The notes under the pieces were generated by a model. The model had not been told where the DNA came from. It made no database searches and worked only from the letters and a program-made list of their open reading frames with translations. Shown here in pieces: positions 16,466 to 26,003 of a stretch of 42,110 bases of DNA. This stretch comes from Bacteroides faecalis (GTDB taxonomy: Bacteria > Bacteroidota > Bacteroidia > Bacteroidales > Bacteroidaceae): contig NZ_BHWB01000027.1 of assembly GCF_003865075.1 (NCBI RefSeq), forward strand, positions 1 to 42,110, given 5' to 3'. The translations under genes and the position numbers were made by a program. Each line of letters starts with the position of its first letter. Within the stretch, counting starts at the first letter, position 1.

Positions 16466-17725
16466 TTATTCTTTGATAGCAGCAATACCCGGAAGAACTT
16501 TTCCTTCGATTGCTTCGAGCAATGCTCCGCCACCAGTAGAAACATAAGATACGCCGTCAGCCAAACCGAACTTGTTTACACAAGCTACTGAGTCGCCACC
16601 ACCTACAAGTGAGAATGCACCGTTCTTAGTTGCTTCAACGATCGCTTCACCTACTGTACGTGAACCGTGAGTAAAGTTATCGAATTCGAAAACACCCGTA
16701 GGACCGTTCCAAAGAATAGTCTTAGATTGTTTGATAACGTTAGCGAAGATTTCTTCAGTCTTAGGACCAATATCAAGACCTTCCCATCCGTCAGGAATTT
16801 CATTAACAGGACAGAACTGAGTATTAGCGTCGTTAGAGAAAGCGTCAGCGATCTTAGCATCTACAGCCAATACTAGATTTACACCTTTTTCTTTAGCTTT
16901 CTTTACCAGTTCCAAAGCGAGGTCAAGTTTGTCATCTTCACAAATAGAGATACCGATCTTACCACCCATTGCTTTAGTAAATGTATAAGTCATACCACCT
17001 GCAATGATCAGATTGTCTACCTTGTTCAACAGGTTTTCGATAATTTCGATTTTAGAAGAAACTTTAGAACCACCCATGATAGCTGTGAACGGACGTTTGA
17101 TGTCATTCAATACCTTATCAACGGCTTTCACTTCTTTTTCCATCAGGTAACCGAACATCTTATCATCTGCATCGAAGTATTTAGCGATCAGCGCTGTAGA
17201 AGCATGAGCACGATGAGCAGTACCAAATGCGTCGTTTACATAACAATCAGCATAAGAAGCCAGTTTCTTTGTAAATTCTTTCTGACTTTCTTTTACAACT
17301 TTTTTAGCAGCAGCTTTTTCTTCATCTGTTGCATCTTCTGCCAAACCTCTTGGCTTGCCTTCTTCCTCAGCATAGAAACGGAGGTTTTCGAGAAGCAGAA
17401 CTTCGCCCGGTTGTAATGCAGCAGCCTTAACAGCAGCTTCTTCGCCCATACAGTCATTAGCGAACTGAACTTCAACGCCCAGTAATTCTGACAGATGTTT
17501 GATGATATGTTTTAAAGAGAATTTATCGGCAACGCCTTTCGGACGGCCTAAGTGAGAACCGATGATAATACTACCGCCGTCTGCCAGAATCTTCTTTAAA
17601 GTAGGAAGAGCTGCACGCATACGAGTGTCATCTGTAATGTTGAAGTTTTCGTCCAGAGGTACATTGAAGTCCACGCGAACAAATGCCTTTTTACCGGCAA
17701 AATTGAATTTGTCAATTGTCTGCAT
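16466..17725 (-). CDS. pgk: Phosphoglycerate kinase
   Basis: Makes ATP by phosphoryl transfer from 1,3-bisphosphoglycerate to ADP in glycolysis. The 419-residue cytoplasmic protein has the family signature VRVDFNVPLDE near the N-terminus, the substrate-binding SHLGRPKG (about 57-64), the nucleotide region IMGGSKVSSKI, and the C-terminal GGGDSVACVNKFG loop. Length is normal. The ATG start is preceded by a -7 element about 55 bases upstream. It is the upstream gene of a possible unit with the binding lipoprotein. Both pgk and fba in one window are only about 16 kb apart, but separately transcribed. Confidence 0.96.
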   Translation of the reverse strand: MQTIDKFNFAGKKAFVRVDFNVPLDENFNITDDTRMRAALPTLKKILADGGSIIIGSHLGRPKGVADKFSLKHIIKHLSELLGVEVQFANDCMGEEAAVKAAALQPGEVLLLENLRFYAEEEGKPRGLAEDATDEEKAAAKKVVKESQKEFTKKLASYADCYVNDAFGTAHRAHASTALIAKYFDADDKMFGYLMEKEVKAVDKVLNDIKRPFTAIMGGSKVSSKIEIIENLLNKVDNLIIAGGMTYTFTKAMGGKIGISICEDDKLDLALELVKKAKEKGVNLVLAVDAKIADAFSNDANTQFCPVNEIPDGWEGLDIGPKTEEIFANVIKQSKTILWNGPTGVFEFDNFTHGSRTVGEAIVEATKNGAFSLVGGGDSVACVNKFGLADGVSYVSTGGGALLEAIEGKVLPGIAAIKE

Positions 17726-17779
17726 AATACTCTATTTTATTTAAAAAGTGTTTAAGTTCATCATTTTTTTGATTGACCG

Positions 17780-17787
17780 CAAAGTTA
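17780..17787 (-). promoter_or_regulatory. pgk -7 promoter element
   Basis: The minus strand reads TAACTTTG, matching TAnnTTTG, 54 bases before the pgk start codon. Confidence 0.6.
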
Positions 17788-17818
17788 CTATTTATTTCCG
17801 TTCCTTACTATTAAATCG

Positions 17819-18496
17819 TTATTTATTCTTGGCTTTTGGTGCCTCTTTTGCAACTTTATAGGTGTTACAGAAATATTTGCACATCATTTGTAAACCGCAG
17901 GTGTCACATTTAGGAGTTCGTGCCTGACAAACGTAACGACCGTGAAGGATAAGCCAATGATGAGCTTTTGCTACTAAACTTTCCGGGATATTCTTCATTA
18001 ATTCTTTTTCAACACTGAACGGAGTTTTACAACTATCGGATACCAGTCCAATCCGATGACTGACACGGAATACATGTGTATCTACTGCCATTGCCGCTTT
18101 GTTGAATACAACCGATTGAATAACATTTGCCGTCTTTCTTCCTACTCCGGGCAATTTTATCAGATCTTCCATATTATCAGGTACTTCACTGTTGAAGTCC
18201 TTTACTAGCATTTTCGCCATGCCAACTAGATGTTTGGCTTTATTGTTCGGATAAGAAACGCTTCGGATATATTCGAAAACCACTTCCGGTGTACTTTCGG
18301 CAAGTATCTCCGGAGTTGGGAAATCTTTGTATAGTGGTGGGGTAATTATATTCACCCGTTTATCTGTGCATTGTGCAGAGAGGATTACTGCAATAAGTAA
18401 CTCATAGGGATTATTGTAATGTAGTTCCGTTTCGGCTACCGGCATATTTTCCTGAAACCAGGCAATTACCTTTTCATAACGTTCTGTTTTTCTCAT
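17819..18496 (-). CDS. nth: Endonuclease III, DNA glycosylase/AP lyase
   Basis: Base-excision repair enzyme that removes oxidised pyrimidines and cuts the abasic site. The 225-residue protein has the helix-hairpin-helix LPGVGRKTANVI with catalytic Lys121, the essential Asp139 in AVDTHVFRV, and a C-terminal iron-sulfur loop Cys190-X6-Cys197-X2-Cys200-X5-Cys206. All key residues are present. Its first bases overlap the end of the MFS gene by 4 bases (ATGA), so the two are translationally coupled. The C-terminal tail is Lys-rich. Confidence 0.95.
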   Translation of the reverse strand: MRKTERYEKVIAWFQENMPVAETELHYNNPYELLIAVILSAQCTDKRVNIITPPLYKDFPTPEILAESTPEVVFEYIRSVSYPNNKAKHLVGMAKMLVKDFNSEVPDNMEDLIKLPGVGRKTANVIQSVVFNKAAMAVDTHVFRVSHRIGLVSDSCKTPFSVEKELMKNIPESLVAKAHHWLILHGRYVCQARTPKCDTCGLQMMCKYFCNTYKVAKEAPKAKNK

Positions 18497-19692
18497 CTTA
18501 GTTTATTTTTATGGTAGTGAGGTGTTACTTTTAAATTGAAGTAAATAGCAGATACTACGGTCAGGCAAGCTCCGAAAAGATATGCCTTGTCGAAAGTGCT
18601 GATTTCGGCAATATAACCTCCTGTCAGCATTCCGATACCAATGCCTACATCCCAAGATGTAAGGTAAGTGGAAGTTGCTGTTCCACGCTGGTTGTTAGGG
18701 GCCAGATTTACAAATAATGTATTGAAAGCTGGAAACATGATTCCGAATCCGATACCAAGTAATAAGGCGATTCCGAAAAAGATAATCATACAGGCATTAT
18801 CATTCCAATGAACCAGATACACACAGGAAGCAAGTAGAAAAAAACTGAATACAACGAGGTAGAGTCCTGCTGTAATTACTTGTGTAATCTTTCCCCGATC
18901 AACTATTTTTCCTGAAAATATTCGTGAAATTGCCATTCCAATTGCCATAAAGGTGAAGAAAAAACCGGTTTGAGTATTGAGGCCAATCTGGCGGGCATAC
19001 ATGGCAACATAATTGGTTGTCATTCCATAAGGGATGGAAAGCAATAATAAGCTAAATCCGGCAGGTAATCCTTTTAATAAAATAAAACGGTCTAAAGAAA
19101 TCGGTTCGCGTTTAACAGGAGGCTTATAAGGTGTCTTTACCAGATTCGCAGCCAGAAGTCCTAAAATACAGGAACCAAGTGAATAACAGAAAATTGTATC
19201 AAAAGTTATTCCAGCATCATGAAGAAATAGCCCGAACATCGGGCCGATAGACATAGCTATATTATTGGTAAGTCCATAATATCCTAATCCTTCTCCTCTG
19301 CGTGAGGATGGCATAATATCAATGACAACTGTATTTCCACCTACTGTTACCATTCCGAAAGAAACACCATGAATGATTCGGACTATAATAAATAAGGTAA
19401 GGCTGCCGGCAATCAGATATCCTGCAAACATCAGCATAAAAATGAAGTATGCAAATAGATAAAGAGGTTTACGGGCAAATGTGTCAAGTAGATAACCGGA
19501 AAATGGGCGAATACAAAGTGCTGCTACCGTATAGCAAGAGAGCACCATGCCTATAGTAGAATTACTCGCTTGAAAAAACTCAGACAAGTAGAACGGCAAA
19601 ACAGGAATCAGCAACCAGAATCCAAAGTAGAGTAAGAAATTGGCTGCCAAGATGAAACAGTAACTGGATGTAATGAGTCTATCTTTTGCCAT
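18493..19692 (-). CDS. Major facilitator superfamily transporter
   Basis: Inner-membrane secondary transporter of 399 residues with about 12 hydrophobic segments. The loop after the second helix reads GYLLDTFARKPLYL, the MFS motif A equivalent, and GKIVDRGKITQVI marks the matching loop in the second half. This type resembles drug or sugar efflux members, but the substrate is unknown. The gene overlaps nth by 4 bases and follows pheS at a distance of 144 bases that contains a hairpin, so it may start its own transcript. A link between transport and repair is not implied by the coupling. Confidence 0.85.
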   Translation of the reverse strand: MAKDRLITSSYCFILAANFLLYFGFWLLIPVLPFYLSEFFQASNSTIGMVLSCYTVAALCIRPFSGYLLDTFARKPLYLFAYFIFMLMFAGYLIAGSLTLFIIVRIIHGVSFGMVTVGGNTVVIDIMPSSRRGEGLGYYGLTNNIAMSIGPMFGLFLHDAGITFDTIFCYSLGSCILGLLAANLVKTPYKPPVKREPISLDRFILLKGLPAGFSLLLLSIPYGMTTNYVAMYARQIGLNTQTGFFFTFMAIGMAISRIFSGKIVDRGKITQVITAGLYLVVFSFFLLASCVYLVHWNDNACMIIFFGIALLLGIGFGIMFPAFNTLFVNLAPNNQRGTATSTYLTSWDVGIGIGMLTGGYIAEISTFDKAYLFGACLTVVSAIYFNLKVTPHYHKNKLR

Positions 19693-19750
19693 AAATGAAT
19701 AGTATATTCAGCAGCCTTGTTAGGATGCGTATCTTTTCTGAGATAAATTT

Positions 19751-19771
19751 ACCCAGGACAAAGTCCTGGGT
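19751..19771. terminator. Hairpin after pheS
   Basis: Perfect 9-bp stem ACCCAGGAC (19751-19759) with GTCCTGGGT (19763-19771) and a 3-base loop. It lies 66 bases after the pheS stop. The following tract on the minus strand is only moderately T-rich, so it could be a terminator or a processing structure. Confidence 0.6.
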
Positions 19772-19836
19772 CATTATCATTAGTTAGGTTTTTCCCGAAT
19801 AAATTCTGTTAGCGGATTATAGACCGCTTTGGATTT

Positions 19837-20856
19837 TTAATATGCTGCTTCGAATTCTTTTAAGAAGCGTGTATCATTTTCAGAGAACATTCGGAGGTCT
19901 TTTACCTGATATTTCAGGTTAGTGATACGTTCAATACCCATACCGAGAGCATAACCACTGTATATTTTGCTATCGATTCCGTTAGCATCCAGTACGTTAG
20001 GATCTACCATACCGCAACCTAGGATTTCCACCCAACCGGTATGTTTGCAGAACGGACAACCTTTACCACCGCAAATGTTACAACTGATATCCATTTCGGC
20101 ACTAGGCTCAGTGAACGGGAAATAAGATGGACGCAAACGAATCTTTGTATCTGCCCCGAACATTTCTTTGGCGAAGAGCAACAATACTTGTTTCAGATCA
20201 GTAAATGATACTTCTTTATCTACATACAAAGCTTCTACCTGGTGGAAAAAACAGTGTGCACGATAGCTGATTGCTTCGTTACGATATACACGTCCCGGAC
20301 AGATGATACGGATAGGGGGCTGAGAAGCTTCCATCACGCGAGTCTGTACAGACGAAGTGTGAGTACGCAGTAAAATATCCGGGTGAGATTCAATAAAGAA
20401 AGTGTCTTGCATATCACGCGCAGGGTGGTCTTCTGCAAAATTCAGTGCAGAGAACACATGCCAGTCATCTTCAATTTCCGGACCTTCGGCAATACTGAAT
20501 CCTAAACGGGCGAAAATATCGATAATCTCATTTTTTACAATAGAAAGCGGGTGACGGGTACCGAGTTCCATGGGGTAAGCCGAACGTGTCAAATCTACTC
20601 CGTCGCAACCGTTGTCCTGATTCTCGAACTGTTCTTTTAGCGCATTGATTTTGTCCTGCGCCATAGTTTTTAATTCATTCAATTTCATGCCGACTACTTT
20701 TTTCTGTTCGGCAGCTACGTTACGGAAATCAGCCATTAAATTATTAATGGCACCCTTCTTACTGAGATATTTAATGCGGAGAGCTTCAAGTTCTTCGGCA
20801 TTAGAGGCATGCATTGCTTCCACCTCTTTCAGAAGTTGTTCAATCTTAGCTATCAT
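19837..20856 (-). CDS. pheS: Phenylalanyl-tRNA synthetase alpha chain
   Basis: Charges tRNA-Phe as part of the (alpha-beta)2 enzyme; the alpha chain holds the aminoacylation site. The 339-residue protein starts with the tRNA-binding coiled coil (about 1-85) and continues with class II motifs: HPLSIVKNEIIDIF, motif 2 RTHTSSVQTRVME with CPGRVYRNEAIS, and motif 3 ALGMGIERITNLKYQV. A zinc-like cysteine group (CNICGGKGCPFCKHTG) is present, as in many bacterial chains. Length is normal. No pheT gene is adjacent, as is usual in Bacteroidetes. A -7 element on the minus strand lies 43 bases upstream, and the promoter region is shared with the divergent gene. Confidence 0.95.
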   Translation of the reverse strand: MIAKIEQLLKEVEAMHASNAEELEALRIKYLSKKGAINNLMADFRNVAAEQKKVVGMKLNELKTMAQDKINALKEQFENQDNGCDGVDLTRSAYPMELGTRHPLSIVKNEIIDIFARLGFSIAEGPEIEDDWHVFSALNFAEDHPARDMQDTFFIESHPDILLRTHTSSVQTRVMEASQPPIRIICPGRVYRNEAISYRAHCFFHQVEALYVDKEVSFTDLKQVLLLFAKEMFGADTKIRLRPSYFPFTEPSAEMDISCNICGGKGCPFCKHTGWVEILGCGMVDPNVLDANGIDSKIYSGYALGMGIERITNLKYQVKDLRMFSENDTRFLKEFEAAY

Positions 20857-20898
20857 ATTTTTGATGTATTGTTATTCAGTTTCTTGGTAAAAACCGTG

Positions 20899-20906
20899 CA
20901 AAGATA
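20899..20906 (-). promoter_or_regulatory. pheS -7 promoter element
   Basis: Minus strand TATCTTTG matches TAnnTTTG, 42 bases before the pheS start. It is arranged back to back with the element at 20938-20945. Confidence 0.65.
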
Positions 20907-20937
20907 CAATTTTATCATTAACCTTCGAAATATTTTG

Positions 20938-20945
20938 TATCTTTG
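20938..20945 (+). promoter_or_regulatory. -7 element of the TonB-C-like gene
   Basis: TATCTTTG, a full consensus match, 30 bases before the ATG at 20976. It covers the in-frame TTG at 20943, which argues against that upstream start. Confidence 0.65.
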
Positions 20946-20975
20946 TTGCCGACTTACACCGAAAACCGACAATAT

Positions 20976-22016
20976 ATGAAAAAGATTGTTATATTTCTTC
21001 TTTTTTTATTTTTTTCTTTTCATCTCCCGGCCCAGACTGATTACTTGGAACCGGTAAAACCTTTAGATACCTATCCGGGCGAACTAGGAGAATATTACCG
21101 GAACGTATTTTCTTTGTTAAACACAGGTTTTCAGCAACAACCTTATGCTCGATTTACAGTTATTCCTTCTTTTTCACCTGAATATGCTATGTCGGTTGAA
21201 AAGAAAAATGGACGTTATTGTCTGATTTCAAATACATTGTCACGTACTTACTGGCAAGCGGAGAAAGGAACAGTAAAAGTGGAAAAGAAATCAGTTTTTA
21301 TCAGTCAGTCTTTGTATTTGTCTTTAGGAATCATTTTTCGATTGGTGACTAGTCAGATTCAAGATTTGGATGGCTCTACTGCAGGTTTGGATGGTATTGT
21401 TTATTATTTTACTTCGGTAGATAATAAAGGTAATGTTTTAAGCGGGCGGAAGTGGTCACCGGAAAAAGGATCTTTGATGGAACGTCTTGTGTTGGTTTGT
21501 CAATCAGCCTATTTATTAACTATAGGTGAGAGTATTTCTGAAGATGCATTAGCGAATGAAGCAGATGTTTTGTTGAAAGAATTGCAGAAACGTACAAAAG
21601 AACAACCGAATGCTCATAAACGTCCGATATATGTTGGTATTTATGAAGTAGGTCCTCAACTTGTGACCAATTCCGGTAAATTGGTAGGAGTGACTCCTAA
21701 GTTTTCTTCCGGCACCCCGGAAGAATATGTAGAAGCTGAAATGATCTATCCGGAAAGTTTATTGGCAAAGAATATAGAAGGCTATGTACTTTGTGAATTT
21801 ACTATTGATAAAACGGGAGTTGTCCTTCGCCCTCATATCTTAAAGTCCACCCATTCCGGATTTGCGGAAGAGGTATTGCGCATTGTTAAAGGAATGCCGA
21901 ATTGGATACCGGCAACGACTGAAAATAAAGCGGTGGAAACAAATTATACCCTTTATGTCCCGTTCCGTGTTCAGGCTTATCGGGAGCATTTGCAGAAAAA
22001 ACTCTCCCAAAAATGA
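20976..22016 (+). CDS. Secreted protein with a TonB C-terminal-like domain
   Basis: A 346-residue protein from the ATG at 20976; the in-frame TTG at 20943 lies inside the promoter and is not used. A signal peptide (MKKIVIFLLFLFFSFHLPAQ) is followed by an unrecognised region. The last 90 residues, from IYPESLLAKNIEGYVLCEF to VPFRVQAY, have the pattern of a TonB C-terminal domain: EGYVLCEFTIDKTG, then AEEVLRIVKGMPNWIPA. True TonB is anchored by an N-terminal helix and has a Pro-rich spacer, both absent, so this is probably a periplasmic relative rather than an energy-coupling protein. The partner is unknown. A small charged gene follows after 68 bases. Confidence 0.75.
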   Translation: MKKIVIFLLFLFFSFHLPAQTDYLEPVKPLDTYPGELGEYYRNVFSLLNTGFQQQPYARFTVIPSFSPEYAMSVEKKNGRYCLISNTLSRTYWQAEKGTVKVEKKSVFISQSLYLSLGIIFRLVTSQIQDLDGSTAGLDGIVYYFTSVDNKGNVLSGRKWSPEKGSLMERLVLVCQSAYLLTIGESISEDALANEADVLLKELQKRTKEQPNAHKRPIYVGIYEVGPQLVTNSGKLVGVTPKFSSGTPEEYVEAEMIYPESLLAKNIEGYVLCEFTIDKTGVVLRPHILKSTHSGFAEEVLRIVKGMPNWIPATTENKAVETNYTLYVPFRVQAYREHLQKKLSQK

Positions 22017-22084
22017 TTAAAAAAGGGAACTTTTCTCCTTGTTTTATTGTAGTAATACGGTAAACCATTAAAAGTAAAAACATT

Positions 22085-22294
22085 ATGGATGATATGATTA
22101 ATAGAAACGACTCGATTGCCGAAGAAAATATCGAGCCGAACGGACGTCCCGCATCCAATCAGTTTGGAGAATGGAGTGAAGAAGTTTCCAGCCGTGCGGA
22201 TAATGTATATAAAGATAAAAAACATCTTACGAAGAAAGAACGTGAAAAACGTTTGAAAGAAATGGACGAAGTAGTAAAGGAAGATTTGGAATAA
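22085..22294 (+). CDS. Small charged protein, 69 residues
   Basis: Hydrophilic protein with no signal peptide or membrane segment. The N-terminal half is acidic and polar (MDDMINRNDSIAEENIEPNG), the C-terminal half is a Lys/Glu-rich probable helix (LTKKEREKRLKEMDEVVKED). No family is recognised. It follows the TonB-C-like gene after 68 bases and may share its transcript, though no shared function can be read. Strong Lys/Glu content could mean a small coiled coil. The frame is coding-like and starts at an ATG after an A-rich leader. Confidence 0.6.
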   Translation: MDDMINRNDSIAEENIEPNGRPASNQFGEWSEEVSSRADNVYKDKKHLTKKEREKRLKEMDEVVKEDLE

Positions 22295-22418
22295 ATCTTT
22301 AAATTTGGGTATGATATTTATGGTTCGAAATAGGTTATTTTTTTATTAAATGAGTAAAGAAATTATCTATTAGAGAATAATAAATATCATATTTTTTATG
22401 TAAAGACAAAATAACTAT

Positions 22419-22426
22419 TACTTTTG
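22419..22426 (+). promoter_or_regulatory. GH78 -7 promoter element
   Basis: TACTTTTG matches TAnnTTTG, 45 bases before the GH78 start codon. Confidence 0.6.
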
Positions 22427-22471
22427 CATTTGTTTTAGTATTAAAATAAGCACGATCTAATACTTGAAAAG

Positions 22472-25400
22472 ATGATACGTACTACATTGCTATTTTTGTC
22501 TATTTTCCTTTTATTACCTTTAAATGCTTCAGTGAATAATTTACAGGTAGAGTATTTAACGAATCCTATTGGCTTGGATGTGAAGACACCTAGGTTTAGC
22601 TGGCAACTCCAATCTGATCAAAGAGGTGTTAAACAGTTAGCTTATCAAATAACGGTCTTCAGAGATAAAGACTTTATAAGTGAAGTGTGGAATTCCGGGA
22701 AAGTGAAATCTGATAAATCAGTTCATATTGATTATGCAGGGCAGGCATTAGCCCCCTCAACTCGTTATTATTGGAAAGTAACTGTTTGGAATAATAAAAC
22801 AGGTGAAGAGTCCTCTTCTGAAAAAGCGTTTTTTGAGACTGGATTGTTGGATGAAGGATGGTCGGATGCAAAATGGATTAAGGCCACGAACATAAATAAA
22901 AACTCGGAAATAAATCCTGGGAATCAGCAAATAGAAAAAGCTTGGATGTCGTTGGATGTTGATGTAACAGTAACCTCAGGCAATGCGTCTGTGCTTTTTG
23001 GCGTTCAGAATACTGCAAATTTATTTATGTGGTCTATCAATACATTGGACAATGAAAAGGAGCCGTTGATTAGAAGACATGTTTACGAACATGGCAGATT
23101 ACAATCAAGCGATACACCTATTGGGAAATATTTTTCAAAAGAGGATTTGTTGAACAAGGAATGCCATTTGAGAATTGATGCAAGAGATGGTGTTATCAAG
23201 ACATTTATCAATCATGTGTTGGTAGATACATATCTGGATAAGGCTGGCAAATTGAAGAATGGTGCTGTTGGTTTTCGTGCTTATAAAGGAAATGACAATG
23301 AAACGGCAGTTTATGATAATGTAGTTCTTACAGAATATGTGAAGAAAGGGGATAAAATACTATCAAAAGTGGTGTTGGATGAAGATTTTGAGAAAGGAAC
23401 TTCTACTTTTGATGGGGGAGAGGTAATAGCTATAGATGGAAATCATAAATTGAATATCTTTTCTACTTCCGGTGATTTTAAAGTATTACAACCTATGGCG
23501 GAAGGTATTCCGATGTTTCGCAAAGATTTTAAATTACGGAAAAGAATTGCTTCGGCTCGTATTTATAGTTCAGCATTGGGAGTATATGATCTGTTTATTA
23601 ATGGTCAGCGGGTCGGTACTCCACAAGAAGATGGTAGTATGCTTTATGATGAACTGAAACCGGAATGGACAGATTATAGAAAAACCGTTCATTATCAAAC
23701 TTATGACGTGACTTCGCTGCTTCATAAAGGTTTGAATGCTGTTGGAGCGCAGGTAAGCTCAGGCTGGTTTGCGGGAGATGTGAATCATGGAGAATATGGT
23801 ATTCATGATTTAGGATTTATTGCTAAAATGGTTATTAATTATACTGATGGAAGTTCGGAAACTATTGTAACAGATACTTCATGGTTGTCTTCTACTTCCG
23901 GTCCTATATGGTTAGGAGATATTTATCATGGGGAGACTTATGATGCACGTCGTGAAACTGCATGGACGAAACCGGGATATAATACATCCAAGTGGAATAA
24001 GACTGCTGTGAATACCTACTTCAAAGGGCAGATTATAGGATTTGCCGGTCCTACTGTTCAGGTTCGTCCGGAAATGAAACGTATGCCGGTAAGTATAACT
24101 ACATATCAGGGTGAAACAAATGGTAAAATCAATGTTCTGAATGTGACGGACGGACCAACTGTCATTCATTTGAAAAAAGGGGAGACGGCTGTTTATAATT
24201 TGGGGCAGAATATGGTTGGCTGGGTCTATTTTAAAGTTAAAGGTAGTTCCGGAACAAAAATGAAGATTCGTTTTGCGGAGATATTGAATGATACCGGTGA
24301 TAAATCACGTGGTGATGATGGACCTGCCGGAAGTGTTTATACTGCTAACCTCCGCTCGGCAAAAGCGACTTTGAAATATATTTTGAAAGGCAGTAAAGAA
24401 GGCGAATCGTTTCATCCTTCTATGACATTTTTTGGTTTTCAATATTGTGAAGTAACGGCCGATGAAGATATAGAACTTCTTTCTTTGGAAGGTCAGGTTA
24501 TTGGTTCAGCCACCGAAGAAGGTTCATCTTTTGCTACTAGTAGTTCTCTTGTTAACCAGCTTTATAGTAATGTGTTGTGGGGACAGCGTGGAAACTATCT
24601 AAGTATTCCGACAGACTGTCCGCAGAGAGACGAACGCTTGGGATGGACGGGAGATACGCAAGTTTTCTGCCGGGCGGCTTCTTATAATGCAAACGTTTCT
24701 GCATTTTTTGAAAAATGGATGGGAGATATGCGTGATAGCCAGTCGCCTGATGGGGCTTATCCAAGTGTGGCTCCCCACTGTTGGGGAGTACCTCATGGTC
24801 AGTCTGCCTGGTCTGATGCAGGAATCATTGTACCGTGGACGATGTATTTGGTCTATGGAAATAAGGGTATTCTAAAAGATAATTATGATTCCATGGAGAA
24901 ATATATGGAATTTCTATCCCGTCAAAAAGCCGATGGATTCGATTATAACGGTGCGGGAGTAAGTTTTGGTGATTGGTTGGCATATGAAGGTACTGAAAAC
25001 CGTTATATTAGCGTATGTTATTACGCTTATGTTACACAGTTGATGACAAAGATTTCTTCTGCTTTAAGCAGGCAGGGTGGAGATAAATATGATTTGAAAG
25101 CTCGGGAATACAAAGCACTGGCACAAAAAATCAAAGAAGAATTTCAGAAACGTTATGTAGATGTTCAGGGAGATTTGAAACAGAAGAGTCAAACAGCTTA
25201 TTTGCTGGCTTTAAAATTAGATTTGTTCCCAACAGAAGAATCTATGAAGCGAGGGCTGGATACACTTGTTAATAAAATAACAGCCAATGATAACCGTTTG
25301 AGTACAGGGTTTGTAGGAACAGCTACCTTAAATCAAACATTGAGTCAATATGGGGCCACAGGAATTGCTTATAATTTATTACTGCAAAGAAAAAATCCTT

Positions 25401-25927
25401 CCTGGCTTTACAGCATAGATCAGGGAGCAACGACTATTTGGGAACGTTGGGATTCTTATACGAAAGAGAAAGGTTTTAATACCGTTACCATGAACTCGTT
25501 CAATCATTATTCTTATGGTGCTGTTCTCGAATGGATGTATAGTGTAATGGCGGGTATTGACGTGGATGAAGCTTCCCCTGGGTTCAAACATATTATATTG
25601 AGACCGGAACCGGATAACCGTACCACAGTACCTGGTGGACAGGAAAGAATTAACTGGGTAGATGCCTCTTTTCATTCAAGTTATGGAGATATTAAAAGTG
25701 CATGGAAAAAGGAGAATGACGGTACAATAGTTTATAAAGTAACAATTCCTGCAAATACTACTGCGACACTTCATCTGCAATTGCCCACACTTGATTATGT
25801 AGTAGAGGAAGATGGACATGCTGCGGTGAAGTCCGAAGGTGTTTCTTCTGTAACATTTATGAAAGGACAAGCTGTATTAGAATTACAGTCCGGTAGCTAC
25901 GTATTTGTAGTTAAAAATGGAAAGTAG
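22472..25927 (+). CDS. Alpha-L-rhamnosidase, GH78, with an extra beta-rich domain
   Basis: Secreted enzyme releasing terminal L-rhamnose from plant glycans such as rhamnogalacturonans or glycosides. The 1151-residue protein starts with a signal peptide ending near LNAS (about 19). A fibronectin-like N domain (VEYLTNPIGLDVKTPRFSWQ) follows. Residues about 150-310 are an unusual insertion resembling a concanavalin-like sugar-binding domain. Next comes a second N-terminal rhamnosidase domain (SARIYSSALGVYDLFINGQR), then the (alpha/alpha)6 catalytic barrel with DCPQRDERLGWTGD (the acidic active-site region) and TTIWERWDSY with a conserved Glu. A C-terminal beta-sandwich ends the protein. There is no SusC/SusD next to it, but a strong terminator follows. 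Length is above the common 700-1100. Confidence 0.93.
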   Translation: MIRTTLLFLSIFLLLPLNASVNNLQVEYLTNPIGLDVKTPRFSWQLQSDQRGVKQLAYQITVFRDKDFISEVWNSGKVKSDKSVHIDYAGQALAPSTRYYWKVTVWNNKTGEESSSEKAFFETGLLDEGWSDAKWIKATNINKNSEINPGNQQIEKAWMSLDVDVTVTSGNASVLFGVQNTANLFMWSINTLDNEKEPLIRRHVYEHGRLQSSDTPIGKYFSKEDLLNKECHLRIDARDGVIKTFINHVLVDTYLDKAGKLKNGAVGFRAYKGNDNETAVYDNVVLTEYVKKGDKILSKVVLDEDFEKGTSTFDGGEVIAIDGNHKLNIFSTSGDFKVLQPMAEGIPMFRKDFKLRKRIASARIYSSALGVYDLFINGQRVGTPQEDGSMLYDELKPEWTDYRKTVHYQTYDVTSLLHKGLNAVGAQVSSGWFAGDVNHGEYGIHDLGFIAKMVINYTDGSSETIVTDTSWLSSTSGPIWLGDIYHGETYDARRETAWTKPGYNTSKWNKTAVNTYFKGQIIGFAGPTVQVRPEMKRMPVSITTYQGETNGKINVLNVTDGPTVIHLKKGETAVYNLGQNMVGWVYFKVKGSSGTKMKIRFAEILNDTGDKSRGDDGPAGSVYTANLRSAKATLKYILKGSKEGESFHPSMTFFGFQYCEVTADEDIELLSLEGQVIGSATEEGSSFATSSSLVNQLYSNVLWGQRGNYLSIPTDCPQRDERLGWTGDTQVFCRAASYNANVSAFFEKWMGDMRDSQSPDGAYPSVAPHCWGVPHGQSAWSDAGIIVPWTMYLVYGNKGILKDNYDSMEKYMEFLSRQKADGFDYNGAGVSFGDWLAYEGTENRYISVCYYAYVTQLMTKISSALSRQGGDKYDLKAREYKALAQKIKEEFQKRYVDVQGDLKQKSQTAYLLALKLDLFPTEESMKRGLDTLVNKITANDNRLSTGFVGTATLNQTLSQYGATGIAYNLLLQRKNPSWLYSIDQGATTIWERWDSYTKEKGFNTVTMNSFNHYSYGAVLEWMYSVMAGIDVDEASPGFKHIILRPEPDNRTTVPGGQERINWVDASFHSSYGDIKSAWKKENDGTIVYKVTIPANTTATLHLQLPTLDYVVEEDGHAAVKSEGVSSVTFMKGQAVLELQSGSYVFVVKNGK

Positions 25928-25947
25928 TCAAAGCAGATGATAAGAGA

Positions 25948-25991
25948 AAAAGCATTGATAATCAATTTATTTTTTGATTATCAATGCTTTT
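25948..25991 (+). terminator. GH78 terminator
   Basis: Very strong 18-bp perfect stem AAAAGCATTGATAATCAA (25948-25965) with its complement at 25974-25991, and a T-rich continuation. The left A run means it could also end transcription coming from the tRNA side on the minus strand. Confidence 0.9.
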
Positions 25992-26003
25992 TTATTAATG
26001 AAG

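Noticed and set aside
20943..20975. Upstream TTG start for the TonB-C-like gene
   Set aside because: The codon lies inside the -7 promoter element, so it would not be transcribed.
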